From Acidobacteriota bacterium (lineage in GTDB: Bacteria > Acidobacteriota > Vicinamibacteria > Marinacidobacterales > SMYC01), in NCBI GenBank assembly GCA_029263435.1, contig JAJCXL010000475.1:1-8340 (forward strand): 8,340 bases of DNA. Direction: 5' to 3'. The notes under the pieces are model-generated. The model was given only the letters and a program-made list of their open reading frames with translations. It was not told the DNA's origin and ran no database searches. The first letter of the stretch is position 1, and each line of letters begins with the position of its first letter. The position numbers and the translations under genes are program-made. Positions 1 through 6,692 of this stretch are shown here, in pieces.

Positions 1-284
1 TTCGAGAAGAAGGCGTCCGTGGCGGCTTTGCCGGCGATGTAGCTGAAGCTATCGTCCAGCGGCCGGAACCGGACCGCTTCCAGGTAGGCTTCGGGAGAGT
101 CGAACAACGCTGGATTCTGGTTCGGCAGCTCTCGATACCAGAGGTAGTACTCGTCGAGCACCGTTTGGACGAAAGTGTTTTGGCCCAGGATCGAACAATC
201 TTGGGCTTGTGCGGCCGTCTCCCCAAACGCGATCGTGGCGAGAGCAACGGTTAAGGCGATGAAATTCTTCTTCGTTTGGCTCAT
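1..284 (-). CDS. S41-family (C-terminal processing type) peptidase, N-terminal fragment
   Basis: Partial gene: 94 complete codons are present and the 3' end lies beyond the left edge. Residues 1-27 form a Sec signal peptide, with a Lys-Lys n-region, a hydrophobic core and a likely cut after Ala-Gln-Ala, so the enzyme is exported. The mature start (Cys30, then QNTFVQTVLDEYYLWYRELP and a later region with LDDSFSYI) resembles the helical N-terminal region of S41 serine peptidases that carry a PDZ domain and a Ser-Lys active site. Neither the PDZ domain nor the catalytic residues are in the window. The ATG lies 6 bp after the stop of the upstream minus-strand gene, with only a weak AGGG upstream, which suggests translation from the same mRNA. 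The family call rests on recognition of the N-terminal pattern. An unrelated exported protein is unlikely but cannot be excluded. Confidence 0.75.
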   Translation of the reverse strand, partial: MSQTKKNFIALTVALATIAFGETAAQAQDCSILGQNTFVQTVLDEYYLWYRELPNQNPALFDSPEAYLEAVRFRPLDDSFSYIAGKAATDAFFS

Positions 285-290
285 GATGCC

Positions 291-1091
291 CTAGCGCATT
301 TGAAGCGTGGGAAGCTCTTGGCGTGTGAAGCCCGCCGGGACTTCGAAGACACCCGCATCCACAGTGTTCGAAGAGACCGCTTCGAGCTGCTGCTCGGAGC
401 TCACCGTGCCGTCATCGTCGAAGTGTCGGACGTGAATGGGAAACCCATCCGGCATATCGTCGACGAACATGCTGTCGGTGCCCATTCTTTCCGCCATCGC
501 TTTCATCGACTTTTGCATCGCCATCATCGTCGCTTGGTCTCCCGACGCCATTCCCAGATCGGAGGGCTGAGCGAGGCACAGCTCGCGCACTTTGCGATCG
601 CCTTTATACGCGTCCATCCAGCGGCAAGACAGCCCGGACACCGTGGCGGTACCGGCGCCCTCTCGATAGGTCACTTCTTCTCGAGGGACACCGGGCATCG
701 GCGTGCCCGCGCGGTTCATCATTTCCATCATCTGATTACGTTGCTCTTCGGACATTTCCGCGAGGCGCTCTTTGAGCTGCTCCATCACCTGCTGACGCAT
801 TTGGCTCGCTTGATCCATCATCTGGCTCGTCGTGTCCGGGTCGAGCTCCATGTACGACTTCTGTTTGGGCTGCACCGCGAAGAACGTGTTTCCATCCTCG
901 TGATAGAGCAAGAAGGTCTCTTCGTCGGCCCCGGTCTCCATCCGGACTTTGCCGGTCGTGATGGTGACCGTTTGGAGCTCTCCTGCTTCTCCCGGCTCGG
1001 TATTTCGAAACGACAAGCTGGTGTCGGCGTGTGCCATGCCGGCCAATAGGGCGGCCAACCCCGCCACGCAAATCTCGAATCTCGCCCTCAC
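291..1091 (-). CDS. DUF4412-like Met-rich periplasmic protein
   Basis: A 266-residue exported protein of unknown function. The GTG start at 1091 is chosen over upstream in-frame ATGs because a strong GAGGAGGG lies 7 nt before it and because translation then opens directly into a signal peptide (residues 1-22, cut after Ala-His-Ala). The open frame continues upstream to 1370 but would bury the signal and overlap the divergent amidase gene. The N-terminal half is beta-rich, with a TITTGKVRME segment typical of outer-membrane or periplasmic DUF4412-type proteins. Residues 88-130 and 181-208 are helical and very rich in methionine. Cys156 and Cys172 could form a disulfide. The C-terminal part (about 210-255) again looks like beta strands. 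The gene is probably co-transcribed with the downstream S41 peptidase. The DUF4412 assignment is by resemblance only, and no catalytic motif is visible. Confidence 0.7.
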   Translation of the reverse strand: MRARFEICVAGLAALLAGMAHADTSLSFRNTEPGEAGELQTVTITTGKVRMETGADEETFLLYHEDGNTFFAVQPKQKSYMELDPDTTSQMMDQASQMRQQVMEQLKERLAEMSEEQRNQMMEMMNRAGTPMPGVPREEVTYREGAGTATVSGLSCRWMDAYKGDRKVRELCLAQPSDLGMASGDQATMMAMQKSMKAMAERMGTDSMFVDDMPDGFPIHVRHFDDDGTVSSEQQLEAVSSNTVDAGVFEVPAGFTRQELPTLQMR

Positions 1092-1098
1092 CTGAAAT

Positions 1099-1106
1099 CC
1101 CTCCTC
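1099..1106 (-). promoter_or_regulatory. Strong Shine-Dalgarno deciding the GTG start at 1091
   Basis: Read on the minus strand, GAGGAGGG sits 7 nt before the GTG at 1091. It is nearly a full match to the anti-Shine-Dalgarno sequence and is the main reason for preferring this start over longer in-frame options. Confidence 0.75.
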
Positions 1107-1242
1107 GGCCGTTATACGAATGACACACGTTTGGCGCTGTAATCGATGTTCCTCCATTCTTCCCCCGATGTCGGAGAAAACGCAAATGTACGATGGGGCG
1201 GTGGGATAGCCACCGTGAAGCGCAGTTGATAGGCTCTGTCGC

Positions 1243-2826
1243 ATGAAGCTCGAAACGATCTCGTGGTTACTGCTCTTGTTGATCTCGACCGGTTGCCAGG
1301 AGGGCGGGGAAATAGAGCCCGACCTCGACTCAGAACCCTTCCCGGTCGTCGAGGCGACGATCGCTGACATTCAAGACGCTCTCAGGGAAGGTCGGACGAG
1401 CTGTGAGCAAGTCGTCGCGGCGTACATCGCTCGGATCGAGGCCTACGACGAGAGCCGGGGCGTCGGGGCGATCACGGTCATCAACCCGAATGCGATCGCA
1501 AGCGCGAGAGAGATCGACGCCGCTCTCAGCGAGAATAGAGAGCTCGGGGCACTGTTTTGCGCGCCGATGCTCGTGAAAGACAACTTCGACACGCACGACC
1601 TCCCGACGACCGCAGGCTCGGCAGCTCTCGCGGGGAGTCTTCCGCCCGACGATGCGTTCATGGTTCGAAAGATTCGCGAGGCGGACGGCATCGTCGTCGC
1701 GAAGACGAACATGGCAGAGTGGGCGTTCAGTCCTCGTCAGACGCAGAGCTCGTCTTACGGCGTCACGGCCAACGTCTACGCATTGGACCGGGTCCCGGCG
1801 GGCTCCAGCGGAGGCACCGCTTCCGGTGTGGCCGCGAGCTTCGGCGTTGCCGGTCTCGGGTCGGACACCGGTAACTCCATTCGTGGTCCGTCATCGCACC
1901 TGTCCCTCTTCGGCATCCGGTCGACTATCGGATTGACCAGTCGTGACGGCGTCGTGCCGCTCGCGTTCGATCGCGATATCGCGGGCCCGATGACCCGCAC
2001 CGTCGAGGATGGCGCGCGGGTGTTCGACGTCGTCGCCGGCTACGACCCGAACGATCCTTATACCGAGCTCGGGCGAGGCAAGCGGGAGGCCGACTACACG
2101 GCCTTCCTGCGACCCGGCGCTCTCGCGGGGGCGAGGCTAGGGGTGTTGCGCGCACTGGTCGACACGGACGACGCCGACCCGGAAGTCATCGCGGTGTTCG
2201 AACGTGCCCTCGAAGATCTCACCGCCGCCGGCGCCGAGATTGTCGACCCGGTCGAGGTCGACAACTTCGAGATCCACCTCGAAGCGTCGAACGGATGTCA
2301 GCGATTCCGGTACGACATGTATGTCTATTTGAAATCCTTGGGGGAGACCGCCCCCATTCGTGACGTCATGGAGGCCTACGACAGCGGCCAGTACTCCGCA
2401 TATGTCGAAAGCCGCCTCGCGGGACACGCTGAGCGTCCTCTCGATGTGCCTCCGCCGCAATGGGACCCGCCGTGTCCCGAATACGCCGATCATCCCGGCC
2501 GTCAGGCCTATCTCTCGGATGTGGTCGCGACGATGGACCGGCTTGGGCTCGACGCGCTGCTCTATCCGACGTGGACGAACCCTCCGGCCCACCTCGACCA
2601 AGCGAGCGAGGAGTATCTCGGCGACAACTCGCAGCGCGTGGCGCCGGCCACCGGAATGCCCGCGGTGACGGTGCCGATGGGCTATACGTACGACACGCTT
2701 CCTGCGGGTCTACAAATGCTGGGTCGGCCTTACTCGGAAGGACGACTCATCGAGCTCGCCTACGACTACGAGCAACACACGTTGCACCGTCGGGCACCGG
2801 AAGGTTTTCCTGAGCTGACGAAGTAA
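1243..2826 (+). CDS. Amidase-signature family hydrolase, probable lipoprotein
   Basis: A 527-residue amidase-signature (AS) enzyme. The family cleaves carboxamides with a Ser-cisSer-Lys triad. The visible triad is Lys112 (in VKDNFDT), Ser188 (in AGSSGG) and Ser212 (in DTGNSIR). The 24-residue spacing between the two serines equals that of classical AS enzymes such as FAAH. The usual DTGGS is DTGNS here (Asn211). I recognise that variant, followed by RGPSSH and GIRSTIGLTSR, from one AS subgroup. The N-terminus has a hydrophobic core ending in LISTGC, so Cys18 is a likely lipid-attachment site, although Ser at -3 makes the lipobox imperfect. ATG 1243 is preferred because it opens this signal; the ribosome site (AGG, 9 nt upstream) is weak. 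The gene diverges from the DUF4412-like gene and converges with hpt. The substrate cannot be inferred. Length is normal for the family and no truncation is seen. Confidence 0.9.
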   Translation: MKLETISWLLLLLISTGCQEGGEIEPDLDSEPFPVVEATIADIQDALREGRTSCEQVVAAYIARIEAYDESRGVGAITVINPNAIASAREIDAALSENRELGALFCAPMLVKDNFDTHDLPTTAGSAALAGSLPPDDAFMVRKIREADGIVVAKTNMAEWAFSPRQTQSSSYGVTANVYALDRVPAGSSGGTASGVAASFGVAGLGSDTGNSIRGPSSHLSLFGIRSTIGLTSRDGVVPLAFDRDIAGPMTRTVEDGARVFDVVAGYDPNDPYTELGRGKREADYTAFLRPGALAGARLGVLRALVDTDDADPEVIAVFERALEDLTAAGAEIVDPVEVDNFEIHLEASNGCQRFRYDMYVYLKSLGETAPIRDVMEAYDSGQYSAYVESRLAGHAERPLDVPPPQWDPPCPEYADHPGRQAYLSDVVATMDRLGLDALLYPTWTNPPAHLDQASEEYLGDNSQRVAPATGMPAVTVPMGYTYDTLPAGLQMLGRPYSEGRLIELAYDYEQHTLHRRAPEGFPELTK

Positions 2827-2827
2827 G

Positions 2828-2886
2828 GGTTCGTTAACGCTTCGTCGAACCAGTGTTACTTTTGGTGACTCTGTCCGGACGGAGTC
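2828..2886. terminator. Possible hairpins between convergent genes
   Basis: The 104-bp gap between the convergent amidase and hpt genes holds two inverted repeats. The first is GGTTCG (2828-2833) with CGAACC (2846-2851), followed by a short T run at 2859-2863. The second is an imperfect palindrome at 2867-2886 (GACTCTGT, CCGG, ACGGAGTC), pairing 8 bp with one G-U. Neither has a proper U tract directly after its stem, so they are not classical intrinsic terminators. Placement between two converging stops is the main argument. Confidence 0.3.
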
Positions 2887-2930
2887 CGCGCGCTGCCCGA
2901 GATTTCCAACGATGGTGACGGAGACCGCAA

Positions 2931-3467
2931 CTACGGCTCGACCGTTCCGATGTAAGGCAATGCTCGGAACTTGTCTTCGTAGTCGAGACCGTAGCCGACG
3001 ACCCATTTGTCGGGGATGGTGAAGCCGAGATAGTCGATGGTGGTCGGTACCTGAAGGCGGTCGGGCTTTTGCAGCAAGACGCAAGTCTTGATCGAGGCCG
3101 GCTCTCTGGCGCGCAACGTCTTCAGGAGGTAGTCCAAGGTGTAGCCGGTGTCTACGATGTCTTCCACGATGAGCACGTGCTTGCCGCGAAGCGGGGTACG
3201 CACGTCGAGCATCAGTCGGACCGCGCCACTCGAGGTCGTGCCGGTCTCGTAGCTCGACAGAGCGATGAAGTCGACGCTTCGAGGCACGGTCAGCTCACGC
3301 GCGAGATCGGCGATGAAAATGAACGAGCCTCGGAGCACTCCCAAGAGATAGACCGGCTCGACTCCGTCATAGGCTCGCGAGATCTGGCGTGCAAGCTCCA
3401 ACACGCGGTCATGGATCATCTCTTTACTGAGGAGAACTTCGGGCTGGTGAAAGTCGTTGATGGGCAT
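2931..3467 (-). CDS. hpt: Hypoxanthine(-guanine) phosphoribosyltransferase
   Basis: A 178-residue cytosolic purine-salvage enzyme that transfers phosphoribose from PRPP to hypoxanthine and/or guanine, giving IMP or GMP. Length and order of motifs are typical of bacterial Hpt. The pyrophosphate loop is LRGS at residues 45-48. The PRPP-binding motif VLIVEDIVDTGYT spans residues 98-110. The purine-contacting lysine is in LLQKP (Lys134). The base-stacking and Mg-binding region is DKWVVGYGLDYEDKFR at about 153-168, matching the human HPRT DKFVVGYALDY segment. The ATG at 3467 is the first good start; a GAGG lies 13 nt upstream, farther than ideal. It follows the aminotransferase gene by 39 bp on the same strand and may share its transcript, but no functional link is obvious. 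The gene is intact, with no unusual residue seen. Confidence 0.95.
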   Translation of the reverse strand: MPINDFHQPEVLLSKEMIHDRVLELARQISRAYDGVEPVYLLGVLRGSFIFIADLARELTVPRSVDFIALSSYETGTTSSGAVRLMLDVRTPLRGKHVLIVEDIVDTGYTLDYLLKTLRAREPASIKTCVLLQKPDRLQVPTTIDYLGFTIPDKWVVGYGLDYEDKFRALPYIGTVEP

Positions 3468-3506
3468 CGGTTCTTGGTTACCTCGGGCGCGTTCGGAAGG
3501 GGCTCG

Positions 3507-4727
3507 TCAAGCCATCTTTCGGATAACGTCGAGCAACCGATCGACGTCACTTCGATTGTTGAACATCGCGACCGCGCTTCTCACGAGCTTTCCCTGCTCC
3601 TGGAACGTGATCGCGACGCCCTGAGCGGTCAGCGCCTCTTGCAAGGCTTTGGGCTCGAAAGGATGGTAGAAGCTGACGATCGGTGAAGCGTTGTGCGGCG
3701 GGGTGAACAGATCCATCCCCAGTCCCGACAGGCCTTCGCGGAGCTCGTTCGCGAGTCCGACGACGTGTTCTTCGATCCGAGCGAGCCCCACCTTCTCGAG
3801 GTAGCCCAGCCCCGCGTCCATCGCGAGGACCGGGCCGTAAGCGGAGTTGGCGTACTCGAATTTCTCGGCGGAGGTCTTGAGCTCGAAACGGCGATCCGGC
3901 AAGTTCTTCTCGACTTGCCCGTGACCGAAGCGGTCCGGCTTCATCCACTCCAAATGTTCTCGTCGGACATAAAAAGGGGAGCATCCGAAATCCGCGAACA
4001 GCCACTTGTAGCCGTTGCCGCACGCGAAGTCGACGCCCTCGTCATGTAGATTCGTCTGAAAATGTCCCAGGGCCTGCACGGCGTCGGCGTAGAGATAAGC
4101 TCCATTTGTGTGGGCGAGCTCGGCGAGCGCCTTCAAGTCATGCCGAAAGCCATTCCGGTTCGACACCCACGCGACGGTCAACAGGCGAGTCCGCGCGTCG
4201 ACGCGTTTGGCGAAATCCTCGACCGTGACGCGCCCGTTCGAAGGTGCCACGATGCGAAGCTCGACCCCCGATCGCTTCTCGAGCTCTCGGAACATCACGA
4301 AGCTGGTCGTGAAATGGAGCTCGTCGAGCACGACGTTGTCGCCACGTTTCCAATCCATCGCGTTGACGACGACATTGTCGCCGTCGCTGGTGCTGTAGAG
4401 AAACGCGACCTCGCTTGGGTCCGCTCCGAAGAGCTCAGCGAATTTCATCCGGGCGCTGCCTTTCGCGTCGCGTCGGCTCCCCGGATCCCGGTACATCATT
4501 TTCTCGTCGGCGTAGGCCGCGAGAGCGTCGCGAGTGGTCCGCGAAAGCGGACCGACGGACGCGGTGTTCAGGTAAGCGAGCTGTTTCGTGATGGGGAAAT
4601 CCTCGCGAACCCCGAGCGGGTCGTCATCGGACGACGGGCTACCGAATCCGTGTTTGATGGGCAGGGAGGCGAGTCCCGCGGCGGACGCGGTCGTTTCGAG
4701 AAATCGGCGGCGATTCCATCCTGTCAT
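3507..4727 (-). CDS. Tat-exported class V aminotransferase-fold PLP enzyme
   Basis: A 406-residue fold-type I PLP enzyme of the aminotransferase class V group, which includes cysteine desulfurases, isopenicillin-N-epimerase-like and kynureninase-like enzymes. The pyridine-ring aspartate is in LYADAVQALG (Asp215, Gln218) and the Schiff-base lysine is in GNGYKWL (Lys241). The N-terminus reads MTGWNRRRFLETTASAAGLA, a twin-arginine signal, so the protein is probably folded with its cofactor in the cytoplasm and then exported. ATG 4727 is chosen because GAAGGAGAA precedes it closely and the Tat motif follows directly. The frame stays open to 4829, but that extension would displace the signal and overlap the divergent hydrolase. 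It is the first gene of a minus-strand pair with hpt and shares a 59-bp divergent promoter region with the MBL gene at 4787. The reaction (epimerase, lyase or transaminase) cannot be decided from sequence alone. Confidence 0.88.
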   Translation of the reverse strand: MTGWNRRRFLETTASAAGLASLPIKHGFGSPSSDDDPLGVREDFPITKQLAYLNTASVGPLSRTTRDALAAYADEKMMYRDPGSRRDAKGSARMKFAELFGADPSEVAFLYSTSDGDNVVVNAMDWKRGDNVVLDELHFTTSFVMFRELEKRSGVELRIVAPSNGRVTVEDFAKRVDARTRLLTVAWVSNRNGFRHDLKALAELAHTNGAYLYADAVQALGHFQTNLHDEGVDFACGNGYKWLFADFGCSPFYVRREHLEWMKPDRFGHGQVEKNLPDRRFELKTSAEKFEYANSAYGPVLAMDAGLGYLEKVGLARIEEHVVGLANELREGLSGLGMDLFTPPHNASPIVSFYHPFEPKALQEALTAQGVAITFQEQGKLVRSAVAMFNNRSDVDRLLDVIRKMA

Positions 4728-4786
4728 GGTGTTCTCCTTCGTGTGGAAGGTTAGTATATCCTTCGCGATTTGATGGAGAAACAACG
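4728..4786. promoter_or_regulatory. Divergent promoter region with palindromic operator candidate
   Basis: These 59 bp separate the aminotransferase from the first MBL hydrolase. On the minus strand TATACT (4753-4758) is a good -10 hexamer and would start transcription around 4746, just ahead of that gene's ribosome site. No convincing -35 is seen 16-18 bp upstream of it. The same AT-rich core could serve as the -10 for the plus-strand operon. Centred on it is an imperfect palindrome, GAAGGTTA-GTA-TATCCTTC (4746-4764, one mismatched pair), which could be a repressor site. The promoter and operator roles are inferred from position. Confidence 0.4.
4732..4740 (-). promoter_or_regulatory. Shine-Dalgarno deciding the aminotransferase start
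   Basis: GAAGGAGAA on the minus strand, with its AAGGAG core 6 nt before the ATG at 4727. It supports starting at the Tat leader and not at the ATG 102 nt upstream. Confidence 0.75.
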
Positions 4787-5680
4787 ATGCGACGGTGGAT
4801 GATTCTGGGCTCTCTCTTGATAGCGGCAATGGCCGGCGCTCAAACCGGCGATGACTGGGACAGCGTCCAGATCGAGACTCTCCCGATCCGAGGCGGGCTG
4901 CACATGCTCACCGGTCGGGGAGGCAATCTCGGGCTGTCGGTCGGGGCGGATGGGACGTTCTTGGTCGACGATCAATACGCGCCCTTGACGGATAAGATCG
5001 TGGCCGCCATCGAGGGGGTGACCAGCGACCCGGTTCGGTTTCTCGTGAACACCCATCTGCACGGGGATCATACCGGTGGGAACGAGAACTTCGGAAAGCG
5101 CGGGAGCATCATCGTTGCTCACGACAACGTGCGGCGTCGGATGAGCACGGAGCAATTCCGGACCATCTTGCGGAATGAATCGATGCCGGCGTCTCCACCC
5201 GGGGCTCTTCCAAAGATTACGTTCTCCGAGGAGGTCACGTTCTACTGGAACGGCGAGGAGATCCATGTGTTTCACGTCGACCCGTCTCACACCGATGGAG
5301 ACTCCGTCATCCACTTCCGACGCGCGGATGTTTTTCATATGGGAGACACGTTCTTCAACGGCCGGTACCCTTTCATCGATGTCGACTTCGGGGGTAATGT
5401 GAACGGGATGATATCGACGGCTTCGAGAGTGCTCGCTATGACCAAGTCGGACACCAAGATCATTCCCGGTCACGGACCTCTCGCGAGTCCGGAGGATCTC
5501 CGCGCCTATCGAGACATGTTGGTGGGCGTGCGCGACCGGGTGGCCACGATGGTCAATGACGGAATGGGCATCGACGAAGTCGTCGCCGCGAGCCCGGCCT
5601 CTTCGTTCGACGACCGATTCACCGGCAACAGCGAGGGTTTCGTCCGGGCGACCTATCACAGTCTGTCGGAGGGGAACTGA
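4787..5680 (+). CDS. Exported MBL-fold zinc metallohydrolase (first of two)
   Basis: A 297-residue metallo-beta-lactamase-fold hydrolase. Residues 1-18 form a Sec signal peptide (MRRWM n-region, hydrophobic core, cut after Ala-Gly-Ala), so it acts outside the cytoplasm. The full zinc ligand set is present: NTHLHGDHTGG (His90, His92, Asp94, His95), PSHTDGD (His168), MGDTFF (Asp187) and IPGHGP (His229). The family covers lactamases, glyoxalase II-like enzymes, lactonases and others, and the substrate is not apparent. GGAG (4775-4778) lies 8 nt before the ATG. It is the first gene of the plus-strand operon; its stop is followed after 4 nt by the start of a second MBL gene. The two proteins share the metal motifs but differ in length and in the middle region, so they are diverged paralogues and not a recent duplication. 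Confidence 0.92.
   Translation: MRRWMILGSLLIAAMAGAQTGDDWDSVQIETLPIRGGLHMLTGRGGNLGLSVGADGTFLVDDQYAPLTDKIVAAIEGVTSDPVRFLVNTHLHGDHTGGNENFGKRGSIIVAHDNVRRRMSTEQFRTILRNESMPASPPGALPKITFSEEVTFYWNGEEIHVFHVDPSHTDGDSVIHFRRADVFHMGDTFFNGRYPFIDVDFGGNVNGMISTASRVLAMTKSDTKIIPGHGPLASPEDLRAYRDMLVGVRDRVATMVNDGMGIDEVVAASPASSFDDRFTGNSEGFVRATYHSLSEGN
5668..5674 (+). promoter_or_regulatory. Shine-Dalgarno deciding the GTG start of the second MBL gene
   Basis: GGAGGGG inside the last codons of the first MBL gene lies 10 nt before GTG 5685. It supports that start over the in-frame ATG at 5556, which lies within the upstream gene. Confidence 0.65.
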
Positions 5681-5684
5681 GCCG

Positions 5685-6692
5685 GTGCTCTCAGCCGTCC
5701 TCGTCGCAGCGGCGGCCTTCGAGATCGTCGCGCTCGCCGAAGGGGTTCACGTCGCTCTGGTCCGCCCGGACCCACCAAGCTACGCTTTCGCGAACGCTCT
5801 CATCATCGAGGATGACGAGACCGTCACCGTCGTCGACACCCATCAATCGCTCGAGGCGGCCGAAGCGCTCATCGATGAGATCGCGACGCTCACGTCGAAG
5901 CCGGTCGCGTTCGTCATCAACACGCATTGGCACGGCGATCACGTTTACGGTAATCAGGTCTATCGGGACCGCTTCCCGGAGGTCATCTTCATCGGTCACC
6001 GCGCCACCCGGGCAGAGATGCTCTCGGCCGGTGCCGCCCGTCTCTCGGAAGAGCTCGAGAGTCTTCCGGGAAGCATCGAGCAACGGGCACAGTGGCTCGC
6101 GTCGGGAATCGGGCCGAGCGGCGAGCCGCTGGACGTCGATCTTCAACAACGGATCGAGACCAGCCATCGATTGAGGAGTGACTACCTCGAAGAGCTTCGT
6201 GAGCTCACGCTCACACCTCCCACCTTGACCTTCGACAAAGAGCTGACGTTGAAGAGACCCGGAAAAACGATCCGGGTCATACACTTCGGTCCGGCCCATA
6301 CCCGGGGGGACGTCGTCGTGCACTTACCGGATGACGACATCGTCGCGGTCGGCGATTTGCTCGAAGAAGGCGCTTTTCCGTATTTCGGCGATGCCTATCC
6401 CGCGGGTTGGGAGAAAGCATTGAACGGGATTGGGGCCTTGCGTGCGACGACGACGATCCCGTCTCACGGCGGCATCGTACGCGACCCGCGGCTGCTCCAG
6501 TTTCATTTCCGGCTTCTGCGATCGTTGCGGCACGAAGTCGAGGTGGCCATCCTCAAAGGGCTCACCCTCGATCAAACAAAAGAGCAGGTCACGCTGAGCG
6601 GCTTTGTCGCGGACCTACCCGGCTCGGAGGAAGGCGTCCGCACCGCGGTCGAAAGAATGTATCTGGAGCAAACGGAAGAACTCGAGCCTTGA
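5685..6692 (+). CDS. MBL-fold zinc metallohydrolase (second of two)
   Basis: A 335-residue metallo-beta-lactamase-fold hydrolase starting at GTG. The zinc ligands are complete: NTHWHGDHVYGN (His81, His83, Asp85, His86), GPAHTRGD (His205), VGDLLE (Asp224) and PSHGG (His261). Compared with the first MBL protein it carries a longer, probably helical insertion at about residues 105-175 before the second metal-ligand strand. The first 11 residues are hydrophobic and could be a short signal peptide cut after the alanine run, but there is no basic n-region, so export is uncertain. The open frame extends back to 5556. That part overlaps the first MBL gene in another frame and looks like a shadow. The gene lies 4 nt after its upstream neighbour and its TGA overlaps the TTG start of the EF-hand gene, indicating translational coupling throughout. 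The substrate is unknown. Confidence 0.9.
   Translation: MLSAVLVAAAAFEIVALAEGVHVALVRPDPPSYAFANALIIEDDETVTVVDTHQSLEAAEALIDEIATLTSKPVAFVINTHWHGDHVYGNQVYRDRFPEVIFIGHRATRAEMLSAGAARLSEELESLPGSIEQRAQWLASGIGPSGEPLDVDLQQRIETSHRLRSDYLEELRELTLTPPTLTFDKELTLKRPGKTIRVIHFGPAHTRGDVVVHLPDDDIVAVGDLLEEGAFPYFGDAYPAGWEKALNGIGALRATTTIPSHGGIVRDPRLLQFHFRLLRSLRHEVEVAILKGLTLDQTKEQVTLSGFVADLPGSEEGVRTAVERMYLEQTEELEP

Noticed and set aside
276..1049. A 257-residue His/Arg-rich plus-strand frame
   Set aside because: It lies antisense to the DUF4412-like gene; the histidines arise from complementing Met- and Glu-rich codons on the coding strand.
1111..1116. TATAAC on the minus strand as a -10 box for the DUF4412-like gene
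   Set aside because: It lies so close to the start that the transcript would begin at the ribosome site, and no -35 is correctly spaced.
1092..1370. N-terminal extension of the DUF4412-like gene up to 1370
   Set aside because: It would bury a good signal peptide, ignore a strong ribosome site and overlap the divergent amidase start.
4062..4754. A 230-residue plus-strand frame opposite the aminotransferase gene
   Set aside because: It is an antisense shadow typical of high-GC DNA, with no known domain, while the minus strand encodes a complete PLP enzyme.
5556..5684. N-terminal extension of the second MBL protein
   Set aside because: It overlaps the first MBL gene in another frame, is Arg/Ser-rich and unlike the family, while GTG 5685 has GGAGGGG upstream.
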